Assembly: GCF_015350795.1 (NCBI RefSeq)
Contig: NZ_JADKSH010000003.1
Span: forward strand, 496,001 to 560,000
Direction: 5' to 3'
DNA: 64,000 nucleotides
Origin: Microbacterium sp. VKM Ac-2870
GTDB lineage: Bacteria > Actinomycetota > Actinomycetes > Actinomycetales > Microbacteriaceae
The notes below the pieces were generated by a model that was given only the letters and a program-made list of their open reading frames with translations, was not told where the DNA came from and ran no database searches. The position numbers and the translations under genes were made by a program. Of this stretch, positions 9,481-18,038 are shown piece after piece (within the stretch, counting starts at the first letter, position 1; each line of letters opens with the position of its first letter).

Positions 9481-9882
9481 ATGCGCTTCTTCGTCCGTGT
9501 GCTCGTCAATGCGTTCGCCATCTGGGTCGTGACCCTCATCGGCCCCTTGAAGGTCGGGGTCACCCCGTTCGCGCCCGGTGAGACGCTGCAGCTCGTGTTG
9601 ACGCTGCTCGCCGTCGCCGCCATCTTCGCGCTGGTGAACACCATCATCGGCACCGTCATCAAGATCGTCGCCTTCCCGCTGTACATCGTCACCCTCGGGC
9701 TGATCTCGTTCGTCATCAATGGCCTGCTGCTGTGGATCACCGCCTGGGTGACGAGCTCGTGGGGTTGGGGTCTGACGGTCGGCGAGTTCTGGCTGGGCGT
9801 GGTCGCGGCGATCGTGATCTCGCTCATCAACTGGGTGTTCGGCATTCTGTTGCGCCCCCAGCAGAAGCGAAAGCGCAGCTGA
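9481..9882 (+). CDS. Small membrane protein, YvlD/phage-holin-IV-like
   Basis: This 133-residue protein has four hydrophobic segments and a positively charged C-terminal end (Q-K-R-K-R). The pattern, with G-T-V-I-K-I-V-A-F-P-L-Y-I-V-T-L-G in the middle, matches the Mycobacteriophage-holin-like/YvlD family (PF04020). Despite the database name it is a common chromosomal membrane protein of unknown role; no phage genes are near. ATG 9481 is chosen because it directly precedes the first membrane helix. No good ribosome site is visible. It converges on the alpha/beta hydrolase gene. Confidence 0.78.
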   Translation: MRFFVRVLVNAFAIWVVTLIGPLKVGVTPFAPGETLQLVLTLLAVAAIFALVNTIIGTVIKIVAFPLYIVTLGLISFVINGLLLWITAWVTSSWGWGLTVGEFWLGVVAAIVISLINWVFGILLRPQQKRKRS

Positions 9883-9890
9883 GCGCACCC

Positions 9891-11225
9891 TCACTCGCCG
9901 CCGGAGCCGCGGCGGCGACGCTCGGGCGGCGCAGTCCGGTGGGCGCCGTAGACGGTCGACGTGACCATCGCCGCGCCCGCCAGCGGCGCCAGGTGGTCGC
10001 GCAGGGCCGCGACGCGGGGGTCGCCTGAGGCGTCGGCGAGCGCCGCCGTCTCGCGGTACTCTGCCAAGCCGTGCACGGAGAACGTCACGTCCGACCAGTT
10101 CGGTGTCGGGTCGGCGACGCGCTCGACCACGAAGCTGTCGCGCGCTCCGGACACCCCGGGAATGCCTCCGACCGACAGCGCGGCGACCGGGTCGTCGGTG
10201 TGACGCAGGCCCACCGTGAAGGTGTCGCCCGAGAGCACCGGCTGCACAGGGCTGGCGATGCCGATCTGCGTCGCGACGTCGAAGCCGCCCTGACGGGCCA
10301 GGTGCGCCGCGATCATCCCGCCCTGCGAGTAACCGACGATGTGGAGGCGATCGCCGCTGACCGCCCCGGCCGCGGCGAGGGCACGCTCGACCGCGACGTA
10401 GGACGATGACTCCTCGCCGAAGTACAGCTGAAGGTTCGAGCCCATGTCCCACGGCTCGTCCGCGTCGATGAGCTTCCGCGTGCCGTCGATGTAGACGACG
10501 AACTGCGATTCGCCCGATGCGAACCGGTACTCCTCGACCCGCACGCGGGCCTCGTCGTTGCCGTCTCGTCCCGGCATCCGGTCGATGATGTCGACGAGCG
10601 AGGTCGGTGCCGCCTCTGGGCCCGACGCCTGGTGTCGGCTGAGTTCGATGACGGATGCTGCGGCCCCGATCGGCCGCAGCGGCGGGGCATCGGCGGGGAT
10701 GATCCCGAGGTGGACGGCACGGACGGCGGCCGTCAGCGTGGTGAGCGCGGGCCCGACCGGGCCGAGCGGGCCGACGGGTCCGGGCATCCCGGCGGCGCCC
10801 TGCATCTGGCGTTCGATCTCGCCGTGGCGGCTCTGTACCCACGCGGTCGCGAGCCGCGTGGCGGCGGCGCTCACGTCCGGCGTCGCCTGCAGCCGACGCG
10901 CCGCAAGCAACATCTGCAGCGACCCGGGGGCGCGTTCGCCGCCCAGCGATACGAGCGCCTGTTGCTCAGCCAGTTCGTACACCTCCGCGAGAGTGCGCAG
11001 CCCGCGGGCCAGATCGTCCGCGACATCTTCGGCCCGCTGCGCACTCGCCTGCGGCGACGGCACCCACAGACCCGCCGCCAGCGACGCGTCTCCCGCGGCG
11101 CCGAGCACACCGGCGGCCTCGCCGAGACGGGCAGCCAGGGCCGTGAGCACCCCGGCGACGTGCCGCAGCGAATCGGTGTCGACGGCGACCGGGCCCCCCG
11201 AACGAATATCGACATCGTCGGTCAT
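9891..11225 (-). CDS. Alpha/beta hydrolase with helical secretion-type N terminus
   Basis: This is a 444-residue protein in two parts. Residues 1-140 are alanine-rich helices resembling the WXG100/PPE-like N-terminal regions of actinobacterial secreted effectors. A Pro-Gly linker (M-P-G-P-V-G-P-L-G-P-V-G-P, about 147-159) follows. Residues 215-430 form a lipase-like alpha/beta-hydrolase domain with nucleophile S300 in G-Y-S-Q-G-G. There is no classical signal peptide. The ATG overlaps the stop of the 84-residue gene by four bases (ATGA), so the two are translationally coupled and probably work as a pair. Substrate unknown. Export through an ESX-like route is inference; no such machinery is in the window. 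Confidence 0.75.
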   Translation of the reverse strand: MTDDVDIRSGGPVAVDTDSLRHVAGVLTALAARLGEAAGVLGAAGDASLAAGLWVPSPQASAQRAEDVADDLARGLRTLAEVYELAEQQALVSLGGERAPGSLQMLLAARRLQATPDVSAAATRLATAWVQSRHGEIERQMQGAAGMPGPVGPLGPVGPALTTLTAAVRAVHLGIIPADAPPLRPIGAAASVIELSRHQASGPEAAPTSLVDIIDRMPGRDGNDEARVRVEEYRFASGESQFVVYIDGTRKLIDADEPWDMGSNLQLYFGEESSSYVAVERALAAAGAVSGDRLHIVGYSQGGMIAAHLARQGGFDVATQIGIASPVQPVLSGDTFTVGLRHTDDPVAALSVGGIPGVSGARDSFVVERVADPTPNWSDVTFSVHGLAEYRETAALADASGDPRVAALRDHLAPLAGAAMVTSTVYGAHRTAPPERRRRGSGGE

Positions 11226-11476
11226 CCCACCGCTGCCTCCGCGAGCGCCCGGGCGTGCGACATCCTCAGCGAATCGGCCCAGGTCTCCGCCTCGGTGACG
11301 GCGATTTCGACGAGACGTACCCACTCACCGAGGCGTTCCTGCAGCAGCCCGGCGTCTGCCGTCTGCCACTGCACATCGTGCACCAGGGACGGCGCACGCA
11401 GCGCGACCTCCGTCAGAATCTCGCGCGCGGTGCCCACCAGCGCCTGCGCGCGCTCGATGTCATCGAGTCCGTTCAC
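11222..11476 (-). CDS. Small helical protein coupled to the hydrolase (WXG-like)
   Basis: This predicted all-helical protein of 84 residues has a central V-Q-W-Q-T-A turn and no membrane segment, a size and pattern reminiscent of WXG100 partner proteins, though the exact W-x-G is absent. GTG 11476 is taken as start; a run of five G upstream is a weak ribosome site. Translation upstream of it in the same frame becomes proline/arginine-rich and unconvincing. Its TGA overlaps the ATG of the hydrolase by four bases. The most likely role is chaperone or co-secreted partner of that hydrolase, by analogy with ESX pairs; this is inference. Confidence 0.65.
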   Translation of the reverse strand: MNGLDDIERAQALVGTAREILTEVALRAPSLVHDVQWQTADAGLLQERLGEWVRLVEIAVTEAETWADSLRMSHARALAEAAVG

Positions 11477-11611
11477 CCCCCGATCCTCGGTCGCGACCGC
11501 CCGCGGCGGGCTCCCCCGCCGGCATCCGTGGACGACGTCGCTCCCACCGGCGCTGGGGAGGAGGCTGCGCCGGGGCTTTCGGGGCGCGGCGACCTGCACC
11601 ACAATGGGGAG

Positions 11612-12118
11612 GTGATTGACCGCGCCGCACCTTTCCGCGTCGTGTTCGTGTGCACCGGCAACATCTGCCGCTCCCCCATGGCGGAGATCGTGTTCCGCGA
11701 TGTCGCGGAACGTTCGGGGCTGGGAGATCGTGTGGTCTCGACCAGCTCGGGAACCGGCGATTGGCACGTGGGCGAGCGCGCCGACGTGCGCACCCTCGAT
11801 GCGCTCGATCGACGCGGCTACGACGGCGCCCGACACCGTGCCCGCCAGTTCACCCTCGACGACTTCGACCGCAACGATCTCGTCGTGGCACTCGACCGTT
11901 CGCACGAACGCATCCTGTCGAGTTGGGCACGAAGCGCGGCGGATGCCGACAAGCTCGCGCTGCTGCTCTCGTTCGACCCCGACGCGCACGGCAATCTCGA
12001 CGTGCCCGACCCCTACTATGCGGGACCGGAACTGTTCGACGATGTGCTCGGTATGATCGAGAGCGCGAGTCGGGCGCTCTTCCGGCAGCTCGAACCGGCC
12101 ATCCGCCCTTCGTCGTGA
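11612..12118 (+). CDS. Low-molecular-weight protein-tyrosine phosphatase
   Basis: This is a 168-residue phosphatase. The P-loop V-C-T-G-N-I-C-R-S-P (catalytic C14, R20) is next to the N terminus and the general acid is D133 in V-P-D-P-Y-Y. It hydrolyses phosphotyrosine, often on capsule or polysaccharide tyrosine kinases, or acts on arginine phosphate in some relatives. No partner kinase is nearby. GTG 11612 is assigned because the fold begins about nine residues later; the ribosome site is poorly placed (GGGGAG abuts the start), so the start is uncertain by a few codons. purB follows 44 nt later. Confidence 0.85.
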   Translation: MIDRAAPFRVVFVCTGNICRSPMAEIVFRDVAERSGLGDRVVSTSSGTGDWHVGERADVRTLDALDRRGYDGARHRARQFTLDDFDRNDLVVALDRSHERILSSWARSAADADKLALLLSFDPDAHGNLDVPDPYYAGPELFDDVLGMIESASRALFRQLEPAIRPSS

Positions 12119-12162
12119 GCGTCCGCCGCGCGTCGACAGACACCGTGATCGGAGCCCGCGTC

Positions 12163-13551
12163 GTGACCACCGCGAACACCCTCGCCCACCAGCCCCTCAG
12201 CCCGCTCGACGGGCGGTACAGCGCCGCCGTATCGGGGCTGTCCGCCTATTTGTCGGAGGCCGGACTCAACCGCGCCCGCGTCGAGGTCGAGGTGGAGTGG
12301 ATCATCGCTCTCACCGATCGCTCGCTGTTCGGCTCGGCGCCGCTCGACGAGACGCAGAAGCAGTCGCTGCGCGCGCTCTACCGTGACTTCGGCAAGGCCG
12401 AGATCGACGCGCTGGCAGCGACCGAGGCGGTCACCCGCCACGACGTCAAAGCCGTCGAGTACCTGGTGCGCGACCGCCTGCAGACGCTCGGGCTGCAGGG
12501 CATCGCCGAGCTCACGCACTTCGCCTGCACGAGCGAAGACATCAACTCGGCCTCGTACGCCCTGACGGTCAAGCGCGCCGTCACCGAGGTGTGGCTGCCG
12601 AAGCTGCGCACCGTCATCGAGGCCATCTCCGCCCTCGCCGACGAACACCGCGACGCGGCCATGCTCTCCCGCACGCACGGGCAGCCAGCCACCCCGTCGA
12701 CGATGGGCAAGGAACTCGCCGTCTTCGCCTGGCGCCTCGAGCGGGTCGCTGCTCAGATCGACGGCGGCGACTACCTCGCCAAGTTCTCCGGTGCGACCGG
12801 CACCTGGTCGGCGCACCTCGCCGCGGCGCCCGAGATCGACTGGCCCGAATTGTCGCGTGGGTTCATCGAGGGCCTCGGCATCGACTTCAACGTGCTGACG
12901 ACCCAGATCGAGTCGCACGACTGGCAGGTGGAGCTCTACGACCGCATGCGTCACGCCGGAGGCATCCTGCACAACCTCGCCACCGACATCTGGACCTACA
13001 TCGCGATGGGCTTCTTCGCGCAGATCCCGGTCGCGGGAGCGACCGGATCGTCGACGATGCCGCACAAGATCAACCCGATCCGCTTCGAGAACGCCGAGGC
13101 GAACTTCGAGATCTCCGGCGGGCTGTTCACAACGCTTGCCTCGACACTCGTGACCAGCCGTATGCAGCGCGACCTGACCGATTCGACGACGCAGCGCAAC
13201 ATCGGGGTCGCCTTCGGCCACTCGCTGCTTGCGCTCGACAACCTGCAGCGCGGTCTCACCGAGATCTCGCTCTCGCGCGACGTGCTGCTGGCAGACCTCG
13301 ACGCCAACTGGGAGGTGCTCGCCGAAGCCATCCAGACCGTCGTGCGCGCCGAGATCGTCGCGGGCCGCTCGCAGATCACCGACCCCTACGCCCTGCTCAA
13401 GGACCTCACACGAGGACGCCGCGTGGGCGGACCGGAGCTCGCCGAGTTCGTGCGCGGACTCGACATCGGGGATGCCGCCAAGGAGCGTCTGCTGGCTCTC
13501 ACCCCGGCGGGGTACACCGGTCTGGCGGCGGAGCTGGTCGACCGCGTCTGA
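12163..13551 (+). CDS. purB: Adenylosuccinate lyase
   Basis: This 462-residue member of the fumarase/aspartase superfamily catalyses two steps of purine synthesis: SAICAR to AICAR, and adenylosuccinate to AMP, releasing fumarate each time. The signature S-S-T-M-P-H-K-I-N-P (flexible catalytic loop) is present, as are R-T-H-G-Q-P-A-T and T-S-E-D-I-N. The length fits the E. coli type. GTG 12163 has GGAG about 10 nt upstream and leaves a 9-residue lead before the conserved L-S-P-L-D-G-R-Y. It ends at a hairpin/repeat shared with the convergent gene at 13604. Confidence 0.95.
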   Translation: MTTANTLAHQPLSPLDGRYSAAVSGLSAYLSEAGLNRARVEVEVEWIIALTDRSLFGSAPLDETQKQSLRALYRDFGKAEIDALAATEAVTRHDVKAVEYLVRDRLQTLGLQGIAELTHFACTSEDINSASYALTVKRAVTEVWLPKLRTVIEAISALADEHRDAAMLSRTHGQPATPSTMGKELAVFAWRLERVAAQIDGGDYLAKFSGATGTWSAHLAAAPEIDWPELSRGFIEGLGIDFNVLTTQIESHDWQVELYDRMRHAGGILHNLATDIWTYIAMGFFAQIPVAGATGSSTMPHKINPIRFENAEANFEISGGLFTTLASTLVTSRMQRDLTDSTTQRNIGVAFGHSLLALDNLQRGLTEISLSRDVLLADLDANWEVLAEAIQTVVRAEIVAGRSQITDPYALLKDLTRGRRVGGPELAEFVRGLDIGDAAKERLLALTPAGYTGLAAELVDRV

Positions 13552-13553
13552 GC

Positions 13554-13598
13554 GCGTTTCGACGCGCTGGGCTCGCGCAACGACCGGGGACGAAACGC
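13554..13598. repeat. 45-nt inverted repeat, also possible bidirectional terminator
   Basis: The arms GCGTTTCG and CGAAACGC bound a 45-nt element between convergent purB and the gene at 13604. Its interior (TTTCGACGCGCT, then GACCGGGG) is about 85 per cent identical over 33 nt to a second copy at 28167-28199, so it is a dispersed repeat as well as a potential hairpin terminator. Confidence 0.6.
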
Positions 13599-13603
13599 CC
13601 GGG

Positions 13604-13939
13604 TCAGCCGCGCGGCGCAGCGTCGCCGTCGGCCCCGTCGGAGGACGCCGCGGCATCCTCGTCGTTGAGCAGCACACCGTGGGTGATCTCGCCGGTCACC
13701 TGAGCCGGGTCGATCGCGAGCATCGACAGCGCGATGATGACGAGCGTCGTGATGAAGGCGATGCCCGCCACAACGAGCGAGACCACGACCACGTGCACAC
13801 GCTCATCGCCGGTGAGGTCCTGGAAGAAGCCCATCGACAGGAGCGTGACAAGGCCCGAGAACAGGGCGGCGGCGAAGGCGAAGCCCAGCAGCTGCACGGG
13901 CTTGAGCAGGTCACGGCGGGTGGGGCGCTGCTCGCTCAT
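13604..13939 (-). CDS. Two-helix membrane protein, unknown function
   Basis: This 111-residue protein has two clear hydrophobic segments (about residues 15-37 and 48-73) and an acidic, serine/alanine-rich tail that would lie in the cytoplasm or outside. A short R-P-T-R-R-D-L-L-K-P segment precedes the first helix. The ATG overlaps the stop of the upstream 225-residue membrane protein by four bases, so the two are made together. I do not recognise a named family. Confidence 0.7.
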   Translation of the reverse strand: MSEQRPTRRDLLKPVQLLGFAFAAALFSGLVTLLSMGFFQDLTGDERVHVVVVSLVVAGIAFITTLVIIALSMLAIDPAQVTGEITHGVLLNDEDAAASSDGADGDAAPRG

Positions 13940-14613
13940 ACGGACTCTCCTGACAAGATGGCGTCCGACGGGGTCGGGCGGCGCGGCGAGAAGCCGGCAA
14001 TGCCGAGGAAGACGGCGATGACGGCGGCGTAACCGCCGAACAGACCGACTCCGATCGCGATGCCGGTCAAAGTGAAGGAACGCCCGGCATCGGAGATGAA
14101 GTACTCGAGGCTGTAGGCGGGGTTGACCAGCAGCAGACCCACGCCGAGAGCCAGGGTCAGCGCTCCGATGAGCATGGCGTCACGGCCGTCGTCACGGCGA
14201 CTCACCTCGCCGCCTCGGCGCAGACGAATGCCGATCACGAGCTCTGCGACACCGGCGATGACGGCCCAGGCGATGATCGCCACGAAGAAGAGCACCGTCG
14301 AACGCAGCCCCGGAATGCCGGTCGCCATTCCGGCCACCAACGTCAGCACGCCGAGCAGGATGGCCTCGCCCCGGCGATCGCGCGGGTATGCGAGCCACGC
14401 GCCGATGAAGAACACCAGCGCCGTCGCGATGGCCCAACCGCTGAAGACGGCGAGGCCGATCGCAGCCGAGTGATCGGGCGAGAACGTCACCATGATCGCG
14501 GCGAGTGCCGCCAGCAGGGCGCGACCGAGCTGGACATGGCGCACATCGAAAGTGCGCGTCGCGCTCTCGCCGGCACCGGGGGTGCGGGGGGAAGCGGAGA
14601 CAGGGTCAGACAC
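13936..14613 (-). CDS. HdeD/DUF308-like membrane protein
   Basis: This 225-residue protein has six or seven hydrophobic helices arranged as pairs, with small residues in the helices, as in the HdeD/DUF308 family. HdeD is linked to acid tolerance in enterobacteria, but the role in actinobacteria is unknown. The first about 25 residues are a polar cytoplasmic lead. It is the first gene of a two-gene operon, sharing ATGA with the 111-residue protein. The family call rests on topology and helix pattern rather than a sharp motif. Confidence 0.65.
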   Translation of the reverse strand: MSDPVSASPRTPGAGESATRTFDVRHVQLGRALLAALAAIMVTFSPDHSAAIGLAVFSGWAIATALVFFIGAWLAYPRDRRGEAILLGVLTLVAGMATGIPGLRSTVLFFVAIIAWAVIAGVAELVIGIRLRRGGEVSRRDDGRDAMLIGALTLALGVGLLLVNPAYSLEYFISDAGRSFTLTGIAIGVGLFGGYAAVIAVFLGIAGFSPRRPTPSDAILSGESV

Positions 14614-14700
14614 GTCGACTCATCGGATCGAGGAAGGCGGAACCTCACCAGTCTAGGTCGTCCGCCGCCCCGAACCGCCGTCGTCGCGGCGGGCCCGCGC

Positions 14701-15138
14701 TCAGCCCGCCGCCGCCGCGACGAGCGCGCGGAGCTTCTTTTCCACGGTCGATGTCACCGCGATCACCGCGAACGACGTCGCCCACATGTCACCGTCGTCG
14801 AGGTGTGCGTCCTCCTGAAAGCCGATGTTGCCGTAGCGGGTGCCGAATTTGGACGCCGGCTGGTAGAAGACGACCACCTTGCCGTCCCGCGCGTACGAGG
14901 GGAACCCGTACCAGGTCTTGGGCTCCAGTTGCGGGGCGACGTCGGTCACCACGCGGTGCAGCAGCGTCGCCACCTCCTTGTCGGTTCCCGACAGCGCCTC
15001 GATCGCCTCGACGCACGCCTCCAGCTCCTTCGCGAGCTTCGCGGCGCCCTTCAGGCCCTTGGTGGTGCGCAACTCTTCGGCGCGCTGCTTCATCGCGGCG
15101 CGCTCGTCGTCGCTGAATCCGCTCTTGGTGTCGCCCAT
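14701..15138 (-). CDS. DUF1801/YdhG-like protein
   Basis: This 145-residue soluble protein has a helical N-terminal half rich in lysine and glutamate, then a compact domain containing P-K-T-W-Y-G-F-P-S-Y-A-R-D-G-K-V-V-V-F-Y-Q-P. That is the hallmark of the DUF1801 (YdhG/frataxin-like) fold. Bacillus members have been proposed to carry iron, but the general function is not settled. ATG 15138 has AGGAG 7 nt upstream; longer in-frame versions lack a ribosome site. The VOC-family gene lies 43 nt upstream on the same strand, so co-transcription is likely. Confidence 0.75.
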   Translation of the reverse strand: MGDTKSGFSDDERAAMKQRAEELRTTKGLKGAAKLAKELEACVEAIEALSGTDKEVATLLHRVVTDVAPQLEPKTWYGFPSYARDGKVVVFYQPASKFGTRYGNIGFQEDAHLDDGDMWATSFAVIAVTSTVEKKLRALVAAAAG

Positions 15139-15181
15139 GCCGGTTCTCCTATCTGAGGTGGGGTGAGGCAGCGGCCGGCGC

Positions 15182-15595
15182 TCAGGCCGGCAACTGCTGG
15201 ATGCGGATGAGGTTGCCGGCCGGATCGCGCACCGCGGCATCCCGCAGCCCGTAGTCCTGATCGGTCGGCTGCTGCACGACCTCGGCCCCGGCCGCGGCCA
15301 GGCGGGCGACGTCGGCGTCGAGGTCTCCTGAAGCGAGGTTGACGCCGAAGTAGCTGCCCTTCGCGACGAGTTGTTCCAGCGTGCGGCGCTCGTCGTCGCT
15401 GATGTCGCGGCCCACCCCGACCGGATGCAGGACGATCGCGGTGTCGGGTTGACCGGTGGGACCCACCGTGATCCACCGCATGTTCTGGTAACCCACGTCC
15501 AGACGCACCTCGAAGCCCAGCACGTCGCGGTAGAACGCGAGCGAGGCTTCCGCGTCGGTGTGCGGAAGGAAGGAGGAGTGGATGCTGATGCTCAT
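15182..15595 (-). CDS. VOC-fold (glyoxalase/bleomycin resistance-like) protein
   Basis: This 137-residue protein with two beta-alpha-beta-beta-beta modules contains A-S-L-A-F-Y-R-D-V-L-G-F-E-V in the first and V-R-D-P-A-G-N-L-I-R-I at the end of the second, the usual signature of small VOC dioxygenase/lyase/resistance proteins. The substrate cannot be deduced. ATG 15595 follows the AraC gene stop by a few bases with GTGAGG in front; an upstream GTG at 15604 overlaps that stop and is an alternative. The AraC regulator directly upstream is the likely controller. Confidence 0.82.
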   Translation of the reverse strand: MSISIHSSFLPHTDAEASLAFYRDVLGFEVRLDVGYQNMRWITVGPTGQPDTAIVLHPVGVGRDISDDERRTLEQLVAKGSYFGVNLASGDLDADVARLAAAGAEVVQQPTDQDYGLRDAAVRDPAGNLIRIQQLPA

Positions 15596-15600
15596 GCGCC

Positions 15601-16038
15601 TCACGATAGGCCGACGTCGGGACCGGCCGCTTCTCGATTCCTGATCGGTCGGGTGAGGCGACGGGCGATGCAGGGAAGCATGCCCTCGCGAAACGGCGCC
15701 CCCTGGGTGCGGTACCGGCCCGGGGGCACACCGACAAGCTCGGTGAAGCGCGTCGTGAACGTACCCAAGGACTGACAGCCGACCGCGATCGCGATCTCGG
15801 TCACCGTGAGATCTGTGGTGCGAAGCAGCGTCATCGCACGTTCGACGCGACGCGTCATCAGATAGGAGTGCGGCGTCTCACCGTAGGCGCGACGGAATTG
15901 TCGCGAGAGATGACCGGGCGAGACGTGCACGGCGCGCGCCAGCGCGGCGAGGTCGAGCGGCTGGGCGAAATCGCGGTCCATCATGTCGCGGACGCGGCGC
16001 ATCCGCACGAGGGTGTCGAGCTCGACCCCGGAGCTCAC
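15601..16038 (-). CDS. AraC family regulator, short form
   Basis: The protein has 145 residues, most of it an AraC DNA-binding domain of two helix-turn-helix units (L-A-A-L-A-R-A-V-H-V-S-P-G-H-L-S-R-Q-F at 30-50, and V-T-E-I-A-I-A-V-G-C-Q-S with F-T-T-R-F at 75-100). The usual sensory domain is missing; only about 20 residues precede and 35 follow. Such short forms are commonly paired with a VOC protein gene, as here. The GTG overlaps the stop of the Gfo/Idh/MocA gene (GTGA), so the regulator is translated from the same message as its neighbours. Confidence 0.85.
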   Translation of the reverse strand: MSSGVELDTLVRMRRVRDMMDRDFAQPLDLAALARAVHVSPGHLSRQFRRAYGETPHSYLMTRRVERAMTLLRTTDLTVTEIAIAVGCQSLGTFTTRFTELVGVPPGRYRTQGAPFREGMLPCIARRLTRPIRNREAAGPDVGLS

Positions 16039-17024
16039 CGCGCGCCGTCGTCCGATCCCACCGCAGACGCGCCCGCGGCGACACGGATCGCCTCGACGGC
16101 CCGCAGGACATCGAGGCTGCGCTGCTGGTCGGGTGCCGCATCGGCATCCCCGCGGACAAGCGCCGCAAAACGGGCGACTTCGAAGCGCATGTTGTTCTCG
16201 GGACCGTCGATCTCGATCTCCTCGCTCACGCCGGAGAACAGGTCGAGGCGGATGCGGCGGGGAGCGGTGATCTCGTCGATCTCCATCGTACCGAGCTCTC
16301 CCTGGATCTCGTTCGGGCGCCGCGACGCCCCGATCTTGGAGAAGGCGATCTGTGCGACGAAGTCGTCGTAGGCGAGCACCGCCGCGCCGGCGCCATCGGC
16401 TCCGGTCGCGATCGTCGCGGTCGCGCCGACCACCGAGGTCGGCGCGCCGAAGAGATCGATCGCGGCGCTCAGGGGATACACCCCCAGGTCGAACAGTGCC
16501 CCACCGGCCAGCGCGGGGTCGAAGATATTGGGGGTCTCGCCGGCGAGCACGAGGTCGTACCGCGCCGACCGCTGCGACTGCCCGAACGAGACGAGCCGCA
16601 CCCGGCCGAGCGCGGGCAGCAGGTCGCGCACGCGCGCCATGCCGGGGTCGTAGACGTTGCGCATCCCTTCGAACACGACCGCTGCGCGCTGTCGGGCGTC
16701 GTCGACGAGACGGGCGAACTCCGCAGCCGTCGGGGTCGCCGGCTTCTCCAGGAAGACGTGCACGCCGGCGGCGATCGCGGCGGCGGCCTGCGCCGCGTGC
16801 GCCCCGTTGGGTGACCCGACGTAGACGGCATCCACATCGCCCGAAGCCAACAGCGCGTCGAGGTCGGTGCTCACGCCGTCGATACCGACCCGGTCGGCGA
16901 AGGCGCGCCCGCGTGCGACATCCCGCGAGTAGACGACATCGATGCCGATGCCGGGTGTCTGCGCGACGGCATCCGCGAACTTTTCGGTGATGGTGCTGGT
17001 GCCGATCGTGGCGAGTCTGATCAC
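16035..17024 (-). CDS. Gfo/Idh/MocA family oxidoreductase
   Basis: This 329-residue NAD(P)-dependent oxidoreductase has an N-terminal Rossmann fold (I-R-L-A-T-I-G-T-S) with the E-K-P motif of the family (V-F-L-E-K-P-A at about residue 90) and a C-terminal substrate domain. Members act on sugars, inositols or related polyols; this substrate is unknown. GTG 17024 starts right at the Rossmann strand. TATCCT on the minus strand lies 6 nt before it and could be a leaderless -10 box. It is divergent from the quinone-oxidoreductase-like gene and begins an operon with the AraC and VOC genes. Confidence 0.85.
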   Translation of the reverse strand: MIRLATIGTSTITEKFADAVAQTPGIGIDVVYSRDVARGRAFADRVGIDGVSTDLDALLASGDVDAVYVGSPNGAHAAQAAAAIAAGVHVFLEKPATPTAAEFARLVDDARQRAAVVFEGMRNVYDPGMARVRDLLPALGRVRLVSFGQSQRSARYDLVLAGETPNIFDPALAGGALFDLGVYPLSAAIDLFGAPTSVVGATATIATGADGAGAAVLAYDDFVAQIAFSKIGASRRPNEIQGELGTMEIDEITAPRRIRLDLFSGVSEEIEIDGPENNMRFEVARFAALVRGDADAAPDQQRSLDVLRAVEAIRVAAGASAVGSDDGAR

Positions 17025-17089
17025 GCCCCCAGGATAAGGGGCCGCCGCGCAGCGGAATGGACGGCGGCCCCTGCGGGTTGCCCCTGGAT

Positions 17090-18013
17090 ATGAAGGCACT
17101 CGTCTACTCAGATTTCGGCGGCAACGACCGCTTCGAGCTCACCGACCGCGACCAGCCGCACGTCGGCCCGGACACCCTGGTCGTGCGCGTCGTCGCCGCG
17201 GGGATCAACCCGGTCGACTACAAGATCCGCGAAGGCTACCTGCGCGGCCTGATCGATACTCGGTTGCCCGCCGTGCCCGGGTGGGACGTCGCCGGCATCG
17301 TCGAGCAGACCGGGCTGGACACCCCCGAGTTCGCCGTCGGGGATGCGGTGCTGGCGTATGCGCGCGCCGACGTGGTCGAACACGGAACCGTCGCCGAGTA
17401 CACCGCCGTGCCGGTGCGCACGGCTGCCCGCAAGCCCGAAGGGCTTTCATTCGAGGCTGCCGCGGCGCTGCCGCTGGCCGGTCTCACCGCCCTGCAGACG
17501 CTGGAGCGCGCCGGCGTCGGCGAAGGCCAGAACGTGCTGATCCACGGCGCCGCCGGCGGCGTCGGTTCGTTCGGCGTGCAGCTTGCGCGTCTGCGGGGCG
17601 CGCGGGTGATCGGCACGGCCTCCGAGCGCAACCACGAGTACCTGCGCGGGCTCGGCGCCGAACCCGTCGTCTACGGCGACGGCCTCGTCGAGGCGGCCCG
17701 GGCGCTCGTGCCCGGCGGCTTCGACGCCATCATCGACTTCGTGGGCGGCTCGACGCTCGACACGACGAACGAGCTGCTGGCCGAGGGAGGGGTCGTCGCG
17801 TCGGTGGCCGACAGCCGCGCGCGCACCGAATTCGGCGGCCACTACGTGTGGGTGCGCCCGAACGCGGAGCAGTTGGGTGAGCTCGCCCAGCTCGCCGCCG
17901 ACGGCACCCTGCAGGTGGAGATCGCCGCGACCTACCCGCTCGATGAGGCGGCGGCGGCGTACGCCGAGCTCGAGCAGGGACACACCCGCGGCAAGATCGT
18001 CGTCACCGTCTGA
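17090..18013 (+). CDS. Zinc-free MDR family NADP oxidoreductase
   Basis: This 307-residue medium-chain dehydrogenase/reductase of the quinone reductase (zeta-crystallin) type has the sequence A-A-G-I-N-P-V-D-Y-K-I-R near the N terminus, the nucleotide-binding H-G-A-A-G-G-V-G-S motif near 145, and the C-terminal G-K-I-V-V-T-V. Zinc-binding residues of alcohol dehydrogenases are absent. It probably reduces quinones or enones with NADPH. ATG 17090 begins with the usual M-K-A-L-V-Y. It is a single gene, divergent from the Gfo/Idh/MocA gene with a 65 nt gap. Confidence 0.87.
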   Translation: MKALVYSDFGGNDRFELTDRDQPHVGPDTLVVRVVAAGINPVDYKIREGYLRGLIDTRLPAVPGWDVAGIVEQTGLDTPEFAVGDAVLAYARADVVEHGTVAEYTAVPVRTAARKPEGLSFEAAAALPLAGLTALQTLERAGVGEGQNVLIHGAAGGVGSFGVQLARLRGARVIGTASERNHEYLRGLGAEPVVYGDGLVEAARALVPGGFDAIIDFVGGSTLDTTNELLAEGGVVASVADSRARTEFGGHYVWVRPNAEQLGELAQLAADGTLQVEIAATYPLDEAAAAYAELEQGHTRGKIVVTV

Positions 18014-18038
18014 CGCGCGGGCGACAGGGCCGCGCGCT

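Noticed and set aside
9481..9882. Prophage remnant suggested by the 'phage holin' family name
   Set aside because: The YvlD/PF04020 family is widespread in chromosomes, and no integrase, capsid, lysis or attachment sequence is nearby.
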